64,000 bases of DNA. It comes from Candidatus Latescibacterota bacterium. Lineage in GTDB: Bacteria; Latescibacterota; UBA2968; UBA8231. Of this stretch, positions 17,182-26,200 are shown piece after piece; the first letter of the stretch is position 1; each line of letters opens with the position of its first letter. Both the position numbers and the translations under genes were made by a program. Where the stretch lies: the NCBI GenBank assembly GCA_022820485.1, contig JAJEFJ010000082.1, positions 1-64,000 on the forward strand. The letters are read 5' to 3'. Below the pieces are notes generated by a model that saw only the letters and a list, made by a program, of their open reading frames with translations, did not search any database and was not told the origin of the DNA.

Positions 17182-17262
17182 GTGAAAGTATTGGTACTAA
17201 GAGCCGATGGTTTTGCCGGAAGTGCGCTAGGCCAGGAAGATGGGCGCGACCGTGCCGCCTAA
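17182..17262 (+). pseudogene. N-terminal stub of an NAD-dependent sugar epimerase-like gene
   Basis: A well-placed AAGGAG (17168-17173) precedes GTG at 17182, which opens a 26-codon frame starting VKVLVLRADGFAGSALG. This is the first strand and dinucleotide-binding turn of an extended SDR (usual MKVLVLGADGFIGSxL), with Arg replacing the first Gly. The frame then runs into the start of the aminotransferase gene and stops at 17262. Most likely the rest was deleted; a leader peptide is the alternative. Confidence 0.5.
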
Positions 17263-18406
17263 AGTGCCCCAGACAAGACCCTGTATCCCCGAAGAAGACG
17301 TGGCCGCGCTGCTCGAAGATTTTGCCGCTATCCTCCGTAGCGGACGTCTGACGATGGGGCCTTACTTGGAGCGGTTCGAGCAGGAGTTTGCCGCGTATGT
17401 GGGCGCGGAACACGCCGTGGGTATGCACTCGGGAACCGCGCCGTTAGAGGTAGCTTTGCGCTATTGGGGGGTCGAAGGGCGGGAAGTGGTAGTGCCGACG
17501 AATACGTTTATTGCTTCGTCCAACGCCGCGCTGTTGGCCGGAGGACGGCCCGTCCTCTGCGACATCGACCCGCAGACCCTGTCGAGTGGTCTGCCGCAGA
17601 TTGAGGCGCAGGTTGGGGAAAAGACGCGGTCCGTAGTTGTGGTCCACATCGCCGGACTGATTGCGCCCGACATTGAGGACATTCGCTCGTTTTGCCGCGC
17701 GCGCGGGCTGTTGTTGCTCGAAGACGCGGCCCATGCTCACGGTGCTAGCGCCAACGGTCAACTGGCTGGAAGTTTGGGCGATGCCGCGGCTTTTTCCTTT
17801 TTCCCGACCAAGCCGCTGACGACGGGCGAGGGGGGCATGTTGAGCACCAACGACCGCGATTTGGCCGATTTTGCGCGGAGCTTCCGCACGCATGGGGTGA
17901 GCGCAAAAGGCCGCTTGTTGGAGCGCTTGGGCAGCAACTACCGCTTGCCCGAACTGAGCGCGGCGCTCGGCTTGCGGCAATTGGCGCGGTTGGGTGAGCA
18001 CACGGCCGAACGCAACCACCTCGCCAGCCGCTATCGAGATGCGCTCACGCGCTTGGGGTGCGGTGCGGTGCTCTTGCCGGAATTCGCGGGCCGAGTACAC
18101 GCTTACTACAAGTTTCCCGTGCGCTTGCCCGCCGGGAAAAGACGCGAGTGGGTGGTCGCCGAGTTGCGCGAGCGCTGGGGGATTGAAGCGGGGAGTGTGT
18201 ACTGGCCGCCGTGCCACCTGACGCCGTTTTACCAGCGGGAGTTGGGCTATAGCCCCGGAGATTTTCCCGTTGCCGAGGAAGTGCTAGCGCAGGTGGTGAG
18301 CCTACCGATGTTTCCGGGCTTGAGCGACGAGGCCATGGAAATGGTGTGCTGCGGCTTGGCGGAGGTATTGGCAGAGGCAGAAGGAGATTGTCGTGACGGC
18401 AAATAA
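17240..18406 (+). CDS. DegT/DnrJ/EryC1/StrS-family sugar aminotransferase
   Basis: PLP-dependent aminotransferase of 388 aa acting on nucleotide-linked keto-sugars. Family marks: SGTAPLEVALRYWGV, EVVVPTNTFIASSNAALLAG, EDAAHAHGA with the PLP-binding Asp, FSFFPTKPLTTGEGGM with the Schiff-base Lys, and SNYRLPELSAALGL. The first 15 residues are weakly conserved and overlap the epimerase stub, so the start is not certain. It is followed by a deacetylase, WbqC-like and glycosyltransferase genes, fitting surface polysaccharide synthesis. Confidence 0.9.
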   Translation: MGATVPPKVPQTRPCIPEEDVAALLEDFAAILRSGRLTMGPYLERFEQEFAAYVGAEHAVGMHSGTAPLEVALRYWGVEGREVVVPTNTFIASSNAALLAGGRPVLCDIDPQTLSSGLPQIEAQVGEKTRSVVVVHIAGLIAPDIEDIRSFCRARGLLLLEDAAHAHGASANGQLAGSLGDAAAFSFFPTKPLTTGEGGMLSTNDRDLADFARSFRTHGVSAKGRLLERLGSNYRLPELSAALGLRQLARLGEHTAERNHLASRYRDALTRLGCGAVLLPEFAGRVHAYYKFPVRLPAGKRREWVVAELRERWGIEAGSVYWPPCHLTPFYQRELGYSPGDFPVAEEVLAQVVSLPMFPGLSDEAMEMVCCGLAEVLAEAEGDCRDGK

Positions 18407-19025
18407 CCGAGTTTTGGTGCTCGCGCCGCACACGGACGACGGAGAGCTCGGCTGTGGAGGGACGATCAGCCGCATGGTGGAGGAGGGGCGCGAGGTGTAC
18501 TACGCGGCCTTTTCCACGGCGGCCGAGTCAGTGCCGCCGCCCTTTCCGCCCGACATTCTGGAAAAGGAGGTGCGACAGGGCACGAAGGTGCTGGGGATCC
18601 CTGCGGCGAATCTGCTGGTCTATAAGTACAAAGTGCGTCACTTGCCCCACATGCGCCAAGAAATCCTCGAAGAGTTGGTGCGGATGAAAAGAGAAATTGA
18701 CCCGGCAACCGTGTTCTTGCCCAGCGCCCAAGACCTGCACCAAGATCACCAGACCGTTCACATTGAGGGCCTGCGCGCCTTTAAGACGGTCACCGTGCTC
18801 GGCTATGAGTTGCCGTGGAATAACTTGAGTTTTGACTATCGACATTTTTGCGTGCTCACTCGCGAGCACGTTCAGACCAAGATTGCCGCGCTGCGCTGCT
18901 ATCAGTCGCAACAGCATCGTCCGTACACCCAAGAGGAGTTTATATGGAGCTGGGCGCGGACCAGGGGTGGGCAGATTATGGTGGAGTACGCCGAGGCATT
19001 TGACGTGCTCAGGTGGATAAGGTAA
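18393..19025 (+). CDS. PIG-L/LmbE-family deacetylase
   Basis: Zinc-dependent N-deacetylase of 210 aa, probably acting on an acetamido sugar. The metal motif is APHTDDGELGCGG near 11-23, the HTDD variant of the usual HPDD, and the second ligand is in PSAQDLHQDHQTVH near 110-123. GTG at 18393 has AAGGAG upstream and overlaps the aminotransferase end by 14 bases. The stop overlaps the WbqC start, so the genes are tightly linked. Confidence 0.9.
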   Translation: MTANNRVLVLAPHTDDGELGCGGTISRMVEEGREVYYAAFSTAAESVPPPFPPDILEKEVRQGTKVLGIPAANLLVYKYKVRHLPHMRQEILEELVRMKREIDPATVFLPSAQDLHQDHQTVHIEGLRAFKTVTVLGYELPWNNLSFDYRHFCVLTREHVQTKIAALRCYQSQQHRPYTQEEFIWSWARTRGGQIMVEYAEAFDVLRWIR

Positions 19026-19720
19026 TGAGCCGGGTGCTGGCGGCGCACCAGCCCAACTTCCTGCCTTGGCTGGGCTTGTTTCACAAGGTGGGACAAGCCG
19101 ACGTGTGGGTCTTGGCCGACGACGTGCAATACAGTCGGGGTAGCTTGACCAACCGCAACCGCATCCGCACGGCCGATGGCTGGCAATGGCTGACCGTGCC
19201 GGTGCTGACGCGGGGCCGGGGCCAGCAGCGGATATGCGATGTGCAGATTCCGCCCGACGGCGATTGGCGGCGCAAGCACTGCCAAGCTTTGCGCTGGCAC
19301 TACGGCCACGCGCCCTTTTTCGACGCGTATGCCCCGGCCATAGAGGACTTATACGCGAGTGAGTGGACTCAGTTGCTCGACTTAAACGTGGCCCTGCTGC
19401 GCCACCTGTTGCAACTCTTGGACTTGGAGGTCGAAGTCCGCTTCAGCTCTCAGATGGACCTGAGGGACGAGCGGACTTTGCGCTTGGTGGATATGACCAA
19501 GTCGTGCGACTGTCAGGTGTACCTGTCGGGGGAGGGGGCCTCAAAGGCGTATGTGGACGTGGAGGCGTTTGCCGTGGCGGGCCTTGAATGTCGCTTTACC
19601 TGCTTTGAACACCCGGTGTACCCCCAGTGTCACGAGGGTTTTGTCGCCGAGATGTCGGTGTTGGATTTGCTTTTTAATTGCGGCCCGCAAAGCCGGGAGG
19701 TGCTTTTTGGCTGCGCCTGA
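19025..19720 (+). CDS. WbqC-family protein
   Basis: 231 aa. The opening LAAHQPNFLPWLGLFHKVGQADVWVLADDVQYSR and NRNRIRT plus WLTVPV are hallmarks of the WbqC-like family found in O-antigen and other polysaccharide clusters. It is proposed to take part in amino-sugar modification, but the chemistry is not settled. ATG at 19025 is chosen over GTG at 19013 because AGGTGG lies eight bases upstream and the start overlaps the previous stop (TAATG). Confidence 0.9.
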   Translation: MSRVLAAHQPNFLPWLGLFHKVGQADVWVLADDVQYSRGSLTNRNRIRTADGWQWLTVPVLTRGRGQQRICDVQIPPDGDWRRKHCQALRWHYGHAPFFDAYAPAIEDLYASEWTQLLDLNVALLRHLLQLLDLEVEVRFSSQMDLRDERTLRLVDMTKSCDCQVYLSGEGASKAYVDVEAFAVAGLECRFTCFEHPVYPQCHEGFVAEMSVLDLLFNCGPQSREVLFGCA

Positions 19721-20867
19721 GGTGTACCACCTGACGAATGTTCACAGCCCGTTTGACGCGCGGATTTTCTACAAACAAGCGCAGACCTTGGCGCGTGCTG
19801 GATACGCGGTGACGGTGGTGGGGCCAGGGCCGGAGGAGTGGTGTGGAGAGCGAGCAGGGGTGCGCGTGCAGACCGTGCCAGTGGCGCGAGGGGTCGGCCA
19901 GCGGATTTTGAATCTGTGGCGCTTGCTGCGCGTCGGGCTAGGTGCGAACGCCGCCTGTTTCCACTTTCACGATCCCGAGCTGTTGCCGGTGGGCGCGGTG
20001 CTCAAGCTCTGTGGCCGCCGGGTCATCTACGACGTACACGAGCACTTTCCACTGGTGGCGATGGTGCGGCCGTGGGTTCCTGAGCGGCTGCGGCGGCCCC
20101 TCGCGCGATTGGTCGATTGGGGGGAACGCGCGATTGCTCGCTACTTTGTCACTGCTGTGGTCGGAGTGGTCGAGGAGCAAGGAGACCGCTTTGCCAAGCG
20201 TCCCTTTGCGGTGGTGAAAAACTACCCGCGCTTGGAGTGGTTTTCCCCCGGCTGTGGTGAGTTAGGTCCTTGCGCCCTGGTCCACATTGGCTCGCTATCC
20301 GAAGATCGGGGCGGGCTGTTCTTGCTCGAAATCATGCGCGAACTGGCCAAGACCCATCCGCAGGTTCGCCTCTTGAGCGTCGGGGCGTTTCACTCGCAGG
20401 AGTTGCGGGAGCGGTTTGAGGTCCTCCGGCGCGAATGGGGGTTGGAAGAGCAGATACACTACAGCGAAAAGCGCGTGCCTTACGACGAATTGGGGGCGGC
20501 TATCGCCGCGTGCCAGATCGGCTTGGTGCCGGGGCAGATCTCGCCCAAGAATTTGGCCTCTTTCGTACCGACCAAGCTCTTTGAGTACCTCGCCTGCGGC
20601 TTGCCCGTAGTCGCCAGTGATTTACCTTCTATTCGCAGATTTCTCGCGGTCGCGGATTGGGGTTTGCTCGCAGACCCGAGCGACCCGGTCGCCCATGCGC
20701 GCGCCATCGGGTGCTTGCTCGACGACCCAGTGGCAGCCCAGGCCAAGGGGACGCAGGCACGGCGAGCCGCAGAAGAGCATTTTAATTGGGAGGCCGAGGG
20801 CGAGAAACTGTTAGCACTCTACGAGCGGATTGTACCGCGGAAAGGGATCGAGAAATGCGTTGGTTAG
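19707..20867 (+). CDS. family 4-type glycosyltransferase
   Basis: 386 aa with two Rossmann halves. The N-terminal domain has TNVHSPFDARIFYKQAQTLARAGYAVTVVG and VIYDVHEHFP. The C-terminal domain has LVHIGSLSEDRGG, VPTKLFEYLACGLPVVASDLPSIR (donor-nucleotide Glu) and a closing helix. It should add a sugar to a polysaccharide or lipid acceptor. The TTG at 19707 is picked because GGAGG lies six bases upstream, at the end of the WbqC gene; the longer frame from 19551 is an overlap artefact. Confidence 0.88.
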   Translation: MAAPEVYHLTNVHSPFDARIFYKQAQTLARAGYAVTVVGPGPEEWCGERAGVRVQTVPVARGVGQRILNLWRLLRVGLGANAACFHFHDPELLPVGAVLKLCGRRVIYDVHEHFPLVAMVRPWVPERLRRPLARLVDWGERAIARYFVTAVVGVVEEQGDRFAKRPFAVVKNYPRLEWFSPGCGELGPCALVHIGSLSEDRGGLFLLEIMRELAKTHPQVRLLSVGAFHSQELRERFEVLRREWGLEEQIHYSEKRVPYDELGAAIAACQIGLVPGQISPKNLASFVPTKLFEYLACGLPVVASDLPSIRRFLAVADWGLLADPSDPVAHARAIGCLLDDPVAAQAKGTQARRAAEEHFNWEAEGEKLLALYERIVPRKGIEKCVG

Positions 20868-21667
20868 CAATGGGCTTGTTGGCCCTGTGTTGGGCCGGCG
20901 ATGGCTGGGCCGGAGCTTGGAGTCAGCCCAAGGGAGGCTACTACGCCAAGCTCTCGGGGATACACTACTCGACCACTGAGGTATTTAACGACATGGGCCA
21001 ACGCGCCAGCATGGGCATGGACGACAACCAATTCCGCGCCCGTCAGCTCCTCGTTTACGGGGAGTACGGGTTGGTCGAGCGATTGACGCTGACCGGGCAA
21101 GTCGGCGCGGGAAGGCTGGTGGCTGAGGATAGCTTTGTCGAGCGCATCACTTGGGGGCTGGGCGACGTGCATCTCGGCGCGAAATACCAGCTCACCGAAG
21201 GCAGGTTGGTGCTGTCGCCGCAGGTCGATGTCGCGTTCCCCAGCGGGTACGACCGCGAGTACGACCCGGCTCTTGGCACTGGTTATTCCGAACAGGGAGC
21301 GCGGCTGTTGGCGGGGCTGTCGCTCTATCCGCTGCCGCTCTACGCGGGTGGCGAAGTGGGATACAAGCGGCGCGGCGGCCCGTTTTCCAATCAAGCGTCC
21401 TATTTTGTCGAGCTAGGGGCTACGCCGCGTCCGTGGCTGTTTGCCAAGGGTTTTGTCGCCAGCGTGTACACACTCGCGGCGGACTCCGAGGGGGGAGTGG
21501 TGGGAGTAGTGCAGGTTTCGGAGGGGGATTTCACCGAAGTAGGTGGCAATGTGGCCGTGCGGGTGGCTGGCCCGCTGTGGATCGACTTGTTGTGGAAGTC
21601 GGTTTTCAAAGGAGAGAATATTGGGGCTGGATCGTCGTTGGGCCTAGGGTTGGCCCTCATTCGCTAA
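20855..21667 (+). CDS. outer-membrane beta-barrel-like protein (XagA-like)
   Basis: 270 aa with a signal peptide (MRWLAMGLLALCWAGDGWA) and GAWSQPKGGYYAKLSG just after cleavage. The rest is alternating amphipathic strands with Tyr/Leu-rich ends and a final LGLGLALIR, as in outer-membrane barrels. The opening resembles the XagA group encoded near exopolysaccharide genes; that assignment is from memory. ATG at 20855 has AAAGGGA upstream and overlaps the glycosyltransferase stop. Confidence 0.65.
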   Translation: MRWLAMGLLALCWAGDGWAGAWSQPKGGYYAKLSGIHYSTTEVFNDMGQRASMGMDDNQFRARQLLVYGEYGLVERLTLTGQVGAGRLVAEDSFVERITWGLGDVHLGAKYQLTEGRLVLSPQVDVAFPSGYDREYDPALGTGYSEQGARLLAGLSLYPLPLYAGGEVGYKRRGGPFSNQASYFVELGATPRPWLFAKGFVASVYTLAADSEGGVVGVVQVSEGDFTEVGGNVAVRVAGPLWIDLLWKSVFKGENIGAGSSLGLGLALIR

Positions 21668-21677
21668 AGGAGTTGTC

Positions 21678-22844
21678 ATGAACAGATCAACTAGACGTCA
21701 GTTTCTCAAGTCGAGCGGGGCGGCTATCGCCACCGCGATCCTCCCCACTTGGGGTTGCGACGGCAACGAGGTGCGCTTCAAGAGCATGCCCACCGGGCCG
21801 GACATGGACGTAATGGACATGGACATGGAAGAGATGTCCGTGGAAGAGATGGCAGACATGCTACCGCTGCCGCCGATTACTTCCAATGCGCGGCACTATC
21901 TCCAGTCGATCAAAGGGACCAACTACGATCCGAAGATCGCGGCCAATGGTTGGCGCTTGGCGGTAGATGGGTTGGTGGATCAGCCCCTGGCGGGCTTGAC
22001 GTACGCGGATATTACCGCGCTGCCCATGCAGCGGCAGGTCTTGACCATGCAGTGCATTGGCAACTGGATTGGCGGGCCATTGGTGGGTAATGCCGAGTGG
22101 GGCGGCACGCCGCTGTCTAACGTGCTCGACATGGCCGGGATTAGGAGCGAGGCGATCCGGGTCAAGTTTTACAGCGACAGCTCTGATGGCTATACCACGT
22201 CGATTCCACTGGAGCGCGCGCTGCGCGACGAGGTGATCCTCGCTTGGGAAATGAACGGCGAGCCGCTGCCCTCCAAGCACGGGTTTCCCCTGCGCTTGAT
22301 AAATCCCGGGCACTACGGCCAGAAGATGCCCAAGTGGATCACCCGCATCGAGCTGATCGACGAAGAGTATTTAGGCTACTGGGAAAGCAAGCCCGAGAAC
22401 AAGCCCTTCAAGTGGTCGGACGAGGCCGTGGCGACCATAAACTCGCGGATTGACGCGCCCCTGTCGGTGTGGGACGATGTGAAAGACCCGGCCAACGGCG
22501 GCGTTTCAGTGGTGCTGCAAACCCTGCGCGGGGTCGAAGGCAGCTCGTTTATCATCCACGGGATCGCCATGGCTGGCGAGCGCACGGTCGAATCGGTCAG
22601 GGTCAGCACCAATGGCGGGCGGGCTTGGCACGAGGCGCAGATTACCACGCAGCGCTTGCCCAACATTTGGGTCACGTGGGCCTACGAATGGAAATTGCCC
22701 ACGTCGGGCGAGTACGAAATCGTCGCGTGGGCAACGGATAGCGAGGGGGACTCCCAGCCGCGGACCGACGCTGGAGCCGATTTGTACGATGGCCGCACAG
22801 GCTGGCACCGCGTGAAGGTGAAGGTTGCTAGTAGAGCAGGGTAA
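21678..22844 (+). CDS. Tat-exported molybdopterin-dependent oxidoreductase (sulfite-oxidase fold)
   Basis: 388 aa. A twin-arginine signal STRRQFLKSSG at the N-terminus is followed by a Met/Asp/Glu-rich linker (37-65, repeated MDM and EEM) and then the sulfite-oxidase-type Moco domain. Cys126 in TMQCIGNW is the molybdenum ligand, and SNVLDMAGI, GFPLRLINPGHYG and the C-terminal Ig-like dimer domain (SSFIIHGIAMAGERTVESVRVSTNGG) agree. Periplasmic location; substrate unknown. AAAGGAG precedes ATG at 21678. The Met-rich linker is unusual and could bind copper. Confidence 0.9.
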   Translation: MNRSTRRQFLKSSGAAIATAILPTWGCDGNEVRFKSMPTGPDMDVMDMDMEEMSVEEMADMLPLPPITSNARHYLQSIKGTNYDPKIAANGWRLAVDGLVDQPLAGLTYADITALPMQRQVLTMQCIGNWIGGPLVGNAEWGGTPLSNVLDMAGIRSEAIRVKFYSDSSDGYTTSIPLERALRDEVILAWEMNGEPLPSKHGFPLRLINPGHYGQKMPKWITRIELIDEEYLGYWESKPENKPFKWSDEAVATINSRIDAPLSVWDDVKDPANGGVSVVLQTLRGVEGSSFIIHGIAMAGERTVESVRVSTNGGRAWHEAQITTQRLPNIWVTWAYEWKLPTSGEYEIVAWATDSEGDSQPRTDAGADLYDGRTGWHRVKVKVASRAG

Positions 22845-22852
22845 GCGGCGGT

Positions 22853-23140
22853 CTATTCTGGAGGGAACCAGTCCTGTATCTTGCTGCAGATGGCGCGCGC
22901 CTGCGCAGCGCTTGATACCTCGAACTTGCTGCGCTGCGAAAAGGTGCCGTCGCGTTTCTGATAGCGGCGAATGGATATTTTGCGCGGGCCGTATTCGCCG
23001 GTTGTGCGATTGAGGTCTTGGTAGAGGTACATGATCGTCGCCCAAGCCCCCTTGCTGAGCACTTCCTTGGCCACTTCCTTGCGCAAGACTTTGCCGTCTT
23101 CCTCGTACTGGATGGTGAGTTCGTCAATCGTTTCGGCCAT
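22853..23140 (-). CDS. conserved small protein of unknown function
   Basis: 95 residues: ETIDELTIQYEEDGKVLRKEVAKEVLSKGAWATIMYLYQDLNRTTGEYGPRKISIRRYQKRDGTFSQRSKFEVSS in outline, a beta-rich sequence with WATIMYLYQDL and KISIRRYQKRDG as the most conserved-looking parts. I have seen similar short proteins in environmental bacteria without a function; resemblance to PC4-like DNA-binding folds is possible but weak. It is convergent with the molybdopterin enzyme and divergent from the oxidoreductase that follows. Confidence 0.7.
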   Translation of the reverse strand: MAETIDELTIQYEEDGKVLRKEVAKEVLSKGAWATIMYLYQDLNRTTGEYGPRKISIRRYQKRDGTFSQRSKFEVSSAAQARAICSKIQDWFPPE

Positions 23141-23225
23141 TGCTAACTCTACGTTGTGGATTAAAGGGTGGCGTATGTCTGCGGTACTATTGTCTATTAT
23201 ATATACAATATAGGATAACGGACAA

Positions 23226-23247
23226 GAGCTACGGGAGGACGTAGCTC
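23226..23247 (+). promoter_or_regulatory. hairpin with GGAGGA in the loop, upstream of the oxidoreductase gene
   Basis: GAGCTACG (23226-23233) and CGTAGCTC (23240-23247) form a perfect 8-bp stem with the loop GGAGGA. The loop is 19 bases from the ATG at 23259, too far for a standard ribosome site. AT-rich promoter-like sequence (TATTATATATACAATATAGGAT) lies just before. A translational control element is possible. Confidence 0.45.
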
Positions 23248-23258
23248 AAGAGCCTCTT

Positions 23259-26200
23259 ATGAAGCTGGATATTCAGGACAAATTTCTACAGCGCGATGGC
23301 CGGGTTTTTCTCACCGGCATGGAGGCGATTGTGCGCCTCGTGCGCGAAAAACAAGAGCGCGACCAAGCCACCGGCCACGTCAACCAGACCTATTTCACTG
23401 GCTATGAAGGGTCGCCGCTGGGCGGGCTGGACCTAAAAATCGTCGCCCAACTCGAAATGCTCAACGAGTTGGGGCGCACAGTGCATCAGTTCGGCATCAA
23501 CGAGAAAACCGCGGCTTCTGCTGTATTAGGCAGCCAGTTTGCGGCGAGTGGGGACATAGATGCCTTTTGGTACGGCAAGGCGCACGGCACGATGTGGATT
23601 CCCGACGAGGTATGGCTGGCCAACCTCAGCGGCACGGGGGCACGCGGCGCGATGGTCTTGCTGTCGGGAGAAGATCATCGCTCCAAGAGCTCGGTCTCGC
23701 CTGGGGCCAGCGATTGGGTGTTGCGCAGCAGCATGGTGCCGATTTTCTATCCGGCCAGCGTCGAGGACGTCATTCGCTTGGGGTTGCACGCGGTCGCTCT
23801 GTCGCGCCACGCTGGCGTGGTAACCGCACTCAAGCTGGCGACGCCGGTGTGCGATGGCGCGAGCACAGTTGATTTGGCCGGTGTGCGACCCGACATCGCC
23901 TTGCCCGAGCGCCCCTTTGCCAAGCGCTTTAACCAGATCGTCATGGCTACGGGCGCGTTGCCCATGCAGCAGCAACTGGTGGAGGAAAAGTGGCCGCTGG
24001 TGGAAGCGTATGTCCGCGCCAACGACCTTAACCGCATCGTGGCTGCGGATGCCGGCGGCGGGGTCGGCATCGTGGCCGTGGGCAAGAGCTATGCGGACGT
24101 GCGGCAGGCTCTCGACTATTTGGGGCTGCGGGTGCCGGTATTGCACCTTGCGGTGAGCTATCCGCTCGACTGCGAAATCGTGCGTACCTTCGCCCGTGGA
24201 CTGCAGCGCATCTACGTGGTTGAGGAGCCGGGTCCTTTTGTCGAAGAGGGCGTCAAAGCCGCGCTGTGGGGAACGGATGTAGAGGCTGTGTACGGCCAGT
24301 GGGATGAGGACGGGCAGCCGCTGATTCCGGCACACGGCGAAGTCGATCCCGAGGAATTGGCGCTCAAGCTCGGGCCGCGTCTGGGGGCGGCCCCCGAGCG
24401 CCTCGCCGAGCTGCAGCGCGTGCTCGACCGCACCTATCCGACCGTGCCCCGCGTCACGCCCATGTCCTGCGGCGGCTGTCCGTACAACACCTTCCGCGAC
24501 TTGCACGAAAAGCCCGGGGGGGCCATTGGCTGCTCCTCCATCCGGGCGATTGAAGCCTACGACTCTGGCGTCCTCTACATCCCCACCATGGGGGCTGGTG
24601 GGTCCATTTACAGCGGCTGGGCACCCTTCAACGGCAATCAGCACATCTACCAATACTTGGGCGACGGAAGCTATTTTCACAGCGGCCGCGGCGCGATTCA
24701 AAGCTGCGTCCAAGGCGAGGTAAACATCACCTTCCTGCTGCTTTTCAACGGGGCGGTCGCACTCACTGGCGGGCAGACGCCCGGTGGGCAGCGGCCGGTG
24801 TCAGATGTTGTGCAGGAGCTTTTGGGGCTGGGGGTAGTAAAGGTGGGGATCGTCAGCGAGGATACTGCGCGCTATCGCCACTTGGACGGGGAGCGGATTG
24901 CGGTTTTCGGCTTGGAGCGCCACGCCGAAGCCCTTGAGCAATTTAAGGAAATTGCCGGGACCACGGTGATCATCCTCGACAAGGAATGCGCCACCGAGAA
25001 GGGCCGTCGCCGTCGCCGTCAGGGTTTGACGCCCGACGAGTACGTGCTCATCGACGAGGATATTTGCGAGGGCTGCGGCGACTGTTATGCCCAGTCCGAA
25101 GGCTGCGCCGCGCTCTACAGCGTGGCGACCGAGTTCGGCGACAAGACGCAGGTGCGGCAGGCCCAGTGCGCCCAAGACGGGCTGTGTATCGACGGCGAGT
25201 GCCCGTCCTTTGCCGTGGTCAAGCCGGCCAAGGGCACGCGCTTGCGCCGCCGCCGCCCAGAGCCTTTGGACGAGCTGCCAGAGCCGCCGGAGTGCCCGTT
25301 GGAGAGGCCGTACGCGATCTTCGCTATGGGGCGTGGTGGAACGGGCGTGGTGACGATATCCCATCTCATTGCGTACGCGGCTATGATGGAGGGCAAGTAC
25401 GTGTATTTGTCCAACAACACCGGCTTGGCGCAAAAGGGCGGGCCGGTCGAAGCGCCGATTGTGATAAGCGCCGCCGAGCAGCCCGTGTTCAACCGCCTCT
25501 TCCCCGGAGAGGTCGATCTGTACTTGGGGTTTGATCTGCTGCGGGCGTCCGAGCCGGACAACCTCAAATACGCCGCGCCCGAGCGCACCCGCGCCTTCGT
25601 CAGCACGGCTGAAATTGCCAATGCGGAGATGAATCGCAATCCGCGCACGCAGCCCTTTCCCGAGGCGGCCCAACTGCGCGCACTGATCGACCGCTGCACG
25701 AGTAAGGACAATGTGTATCTCGATACCTACTGGCTGGCCGAGCGGCTGTTCTCGGATACGATTTTTGCCAATATGCTCCTGTTGGGGGCTGCGTATCAAG
25801 CCGGGGTATTGCCCCTACAAGCGGCTTCTATTGAGCAAGCCATTGTCCTAAACGGGCAAGCCGTGGAAAACAATGTTCAGGCTTTTCGCTGGGGGCGCTT
25901 GGCCGTGGCCGATCCGGCGCGAGTGGAGCGGGCGTTGGGGACTCAGCAAGTGTCCGCGGACCAAACCCTGGCCGAGGTGAAGGAGCGGCTGGTGCATGAC
26001 ATGGCTGCTCGGGCACTGCTCGACGAGGGTTTGGCTGCGTTGGCGGATTTGAATGCTGAGGGGCAGAAGGAGTTGGGGGTGCGGCTGGCCGAGTTGTGCG
26101 CGTATCAGGACGTCGCGTACGCCCAGCGCTACTTGGGGTTTGTGTGCCAAGTGTGGGAAGTTGATCGAGGCTTGTCGCATGGCTTGCAGCTTACTCGGGC

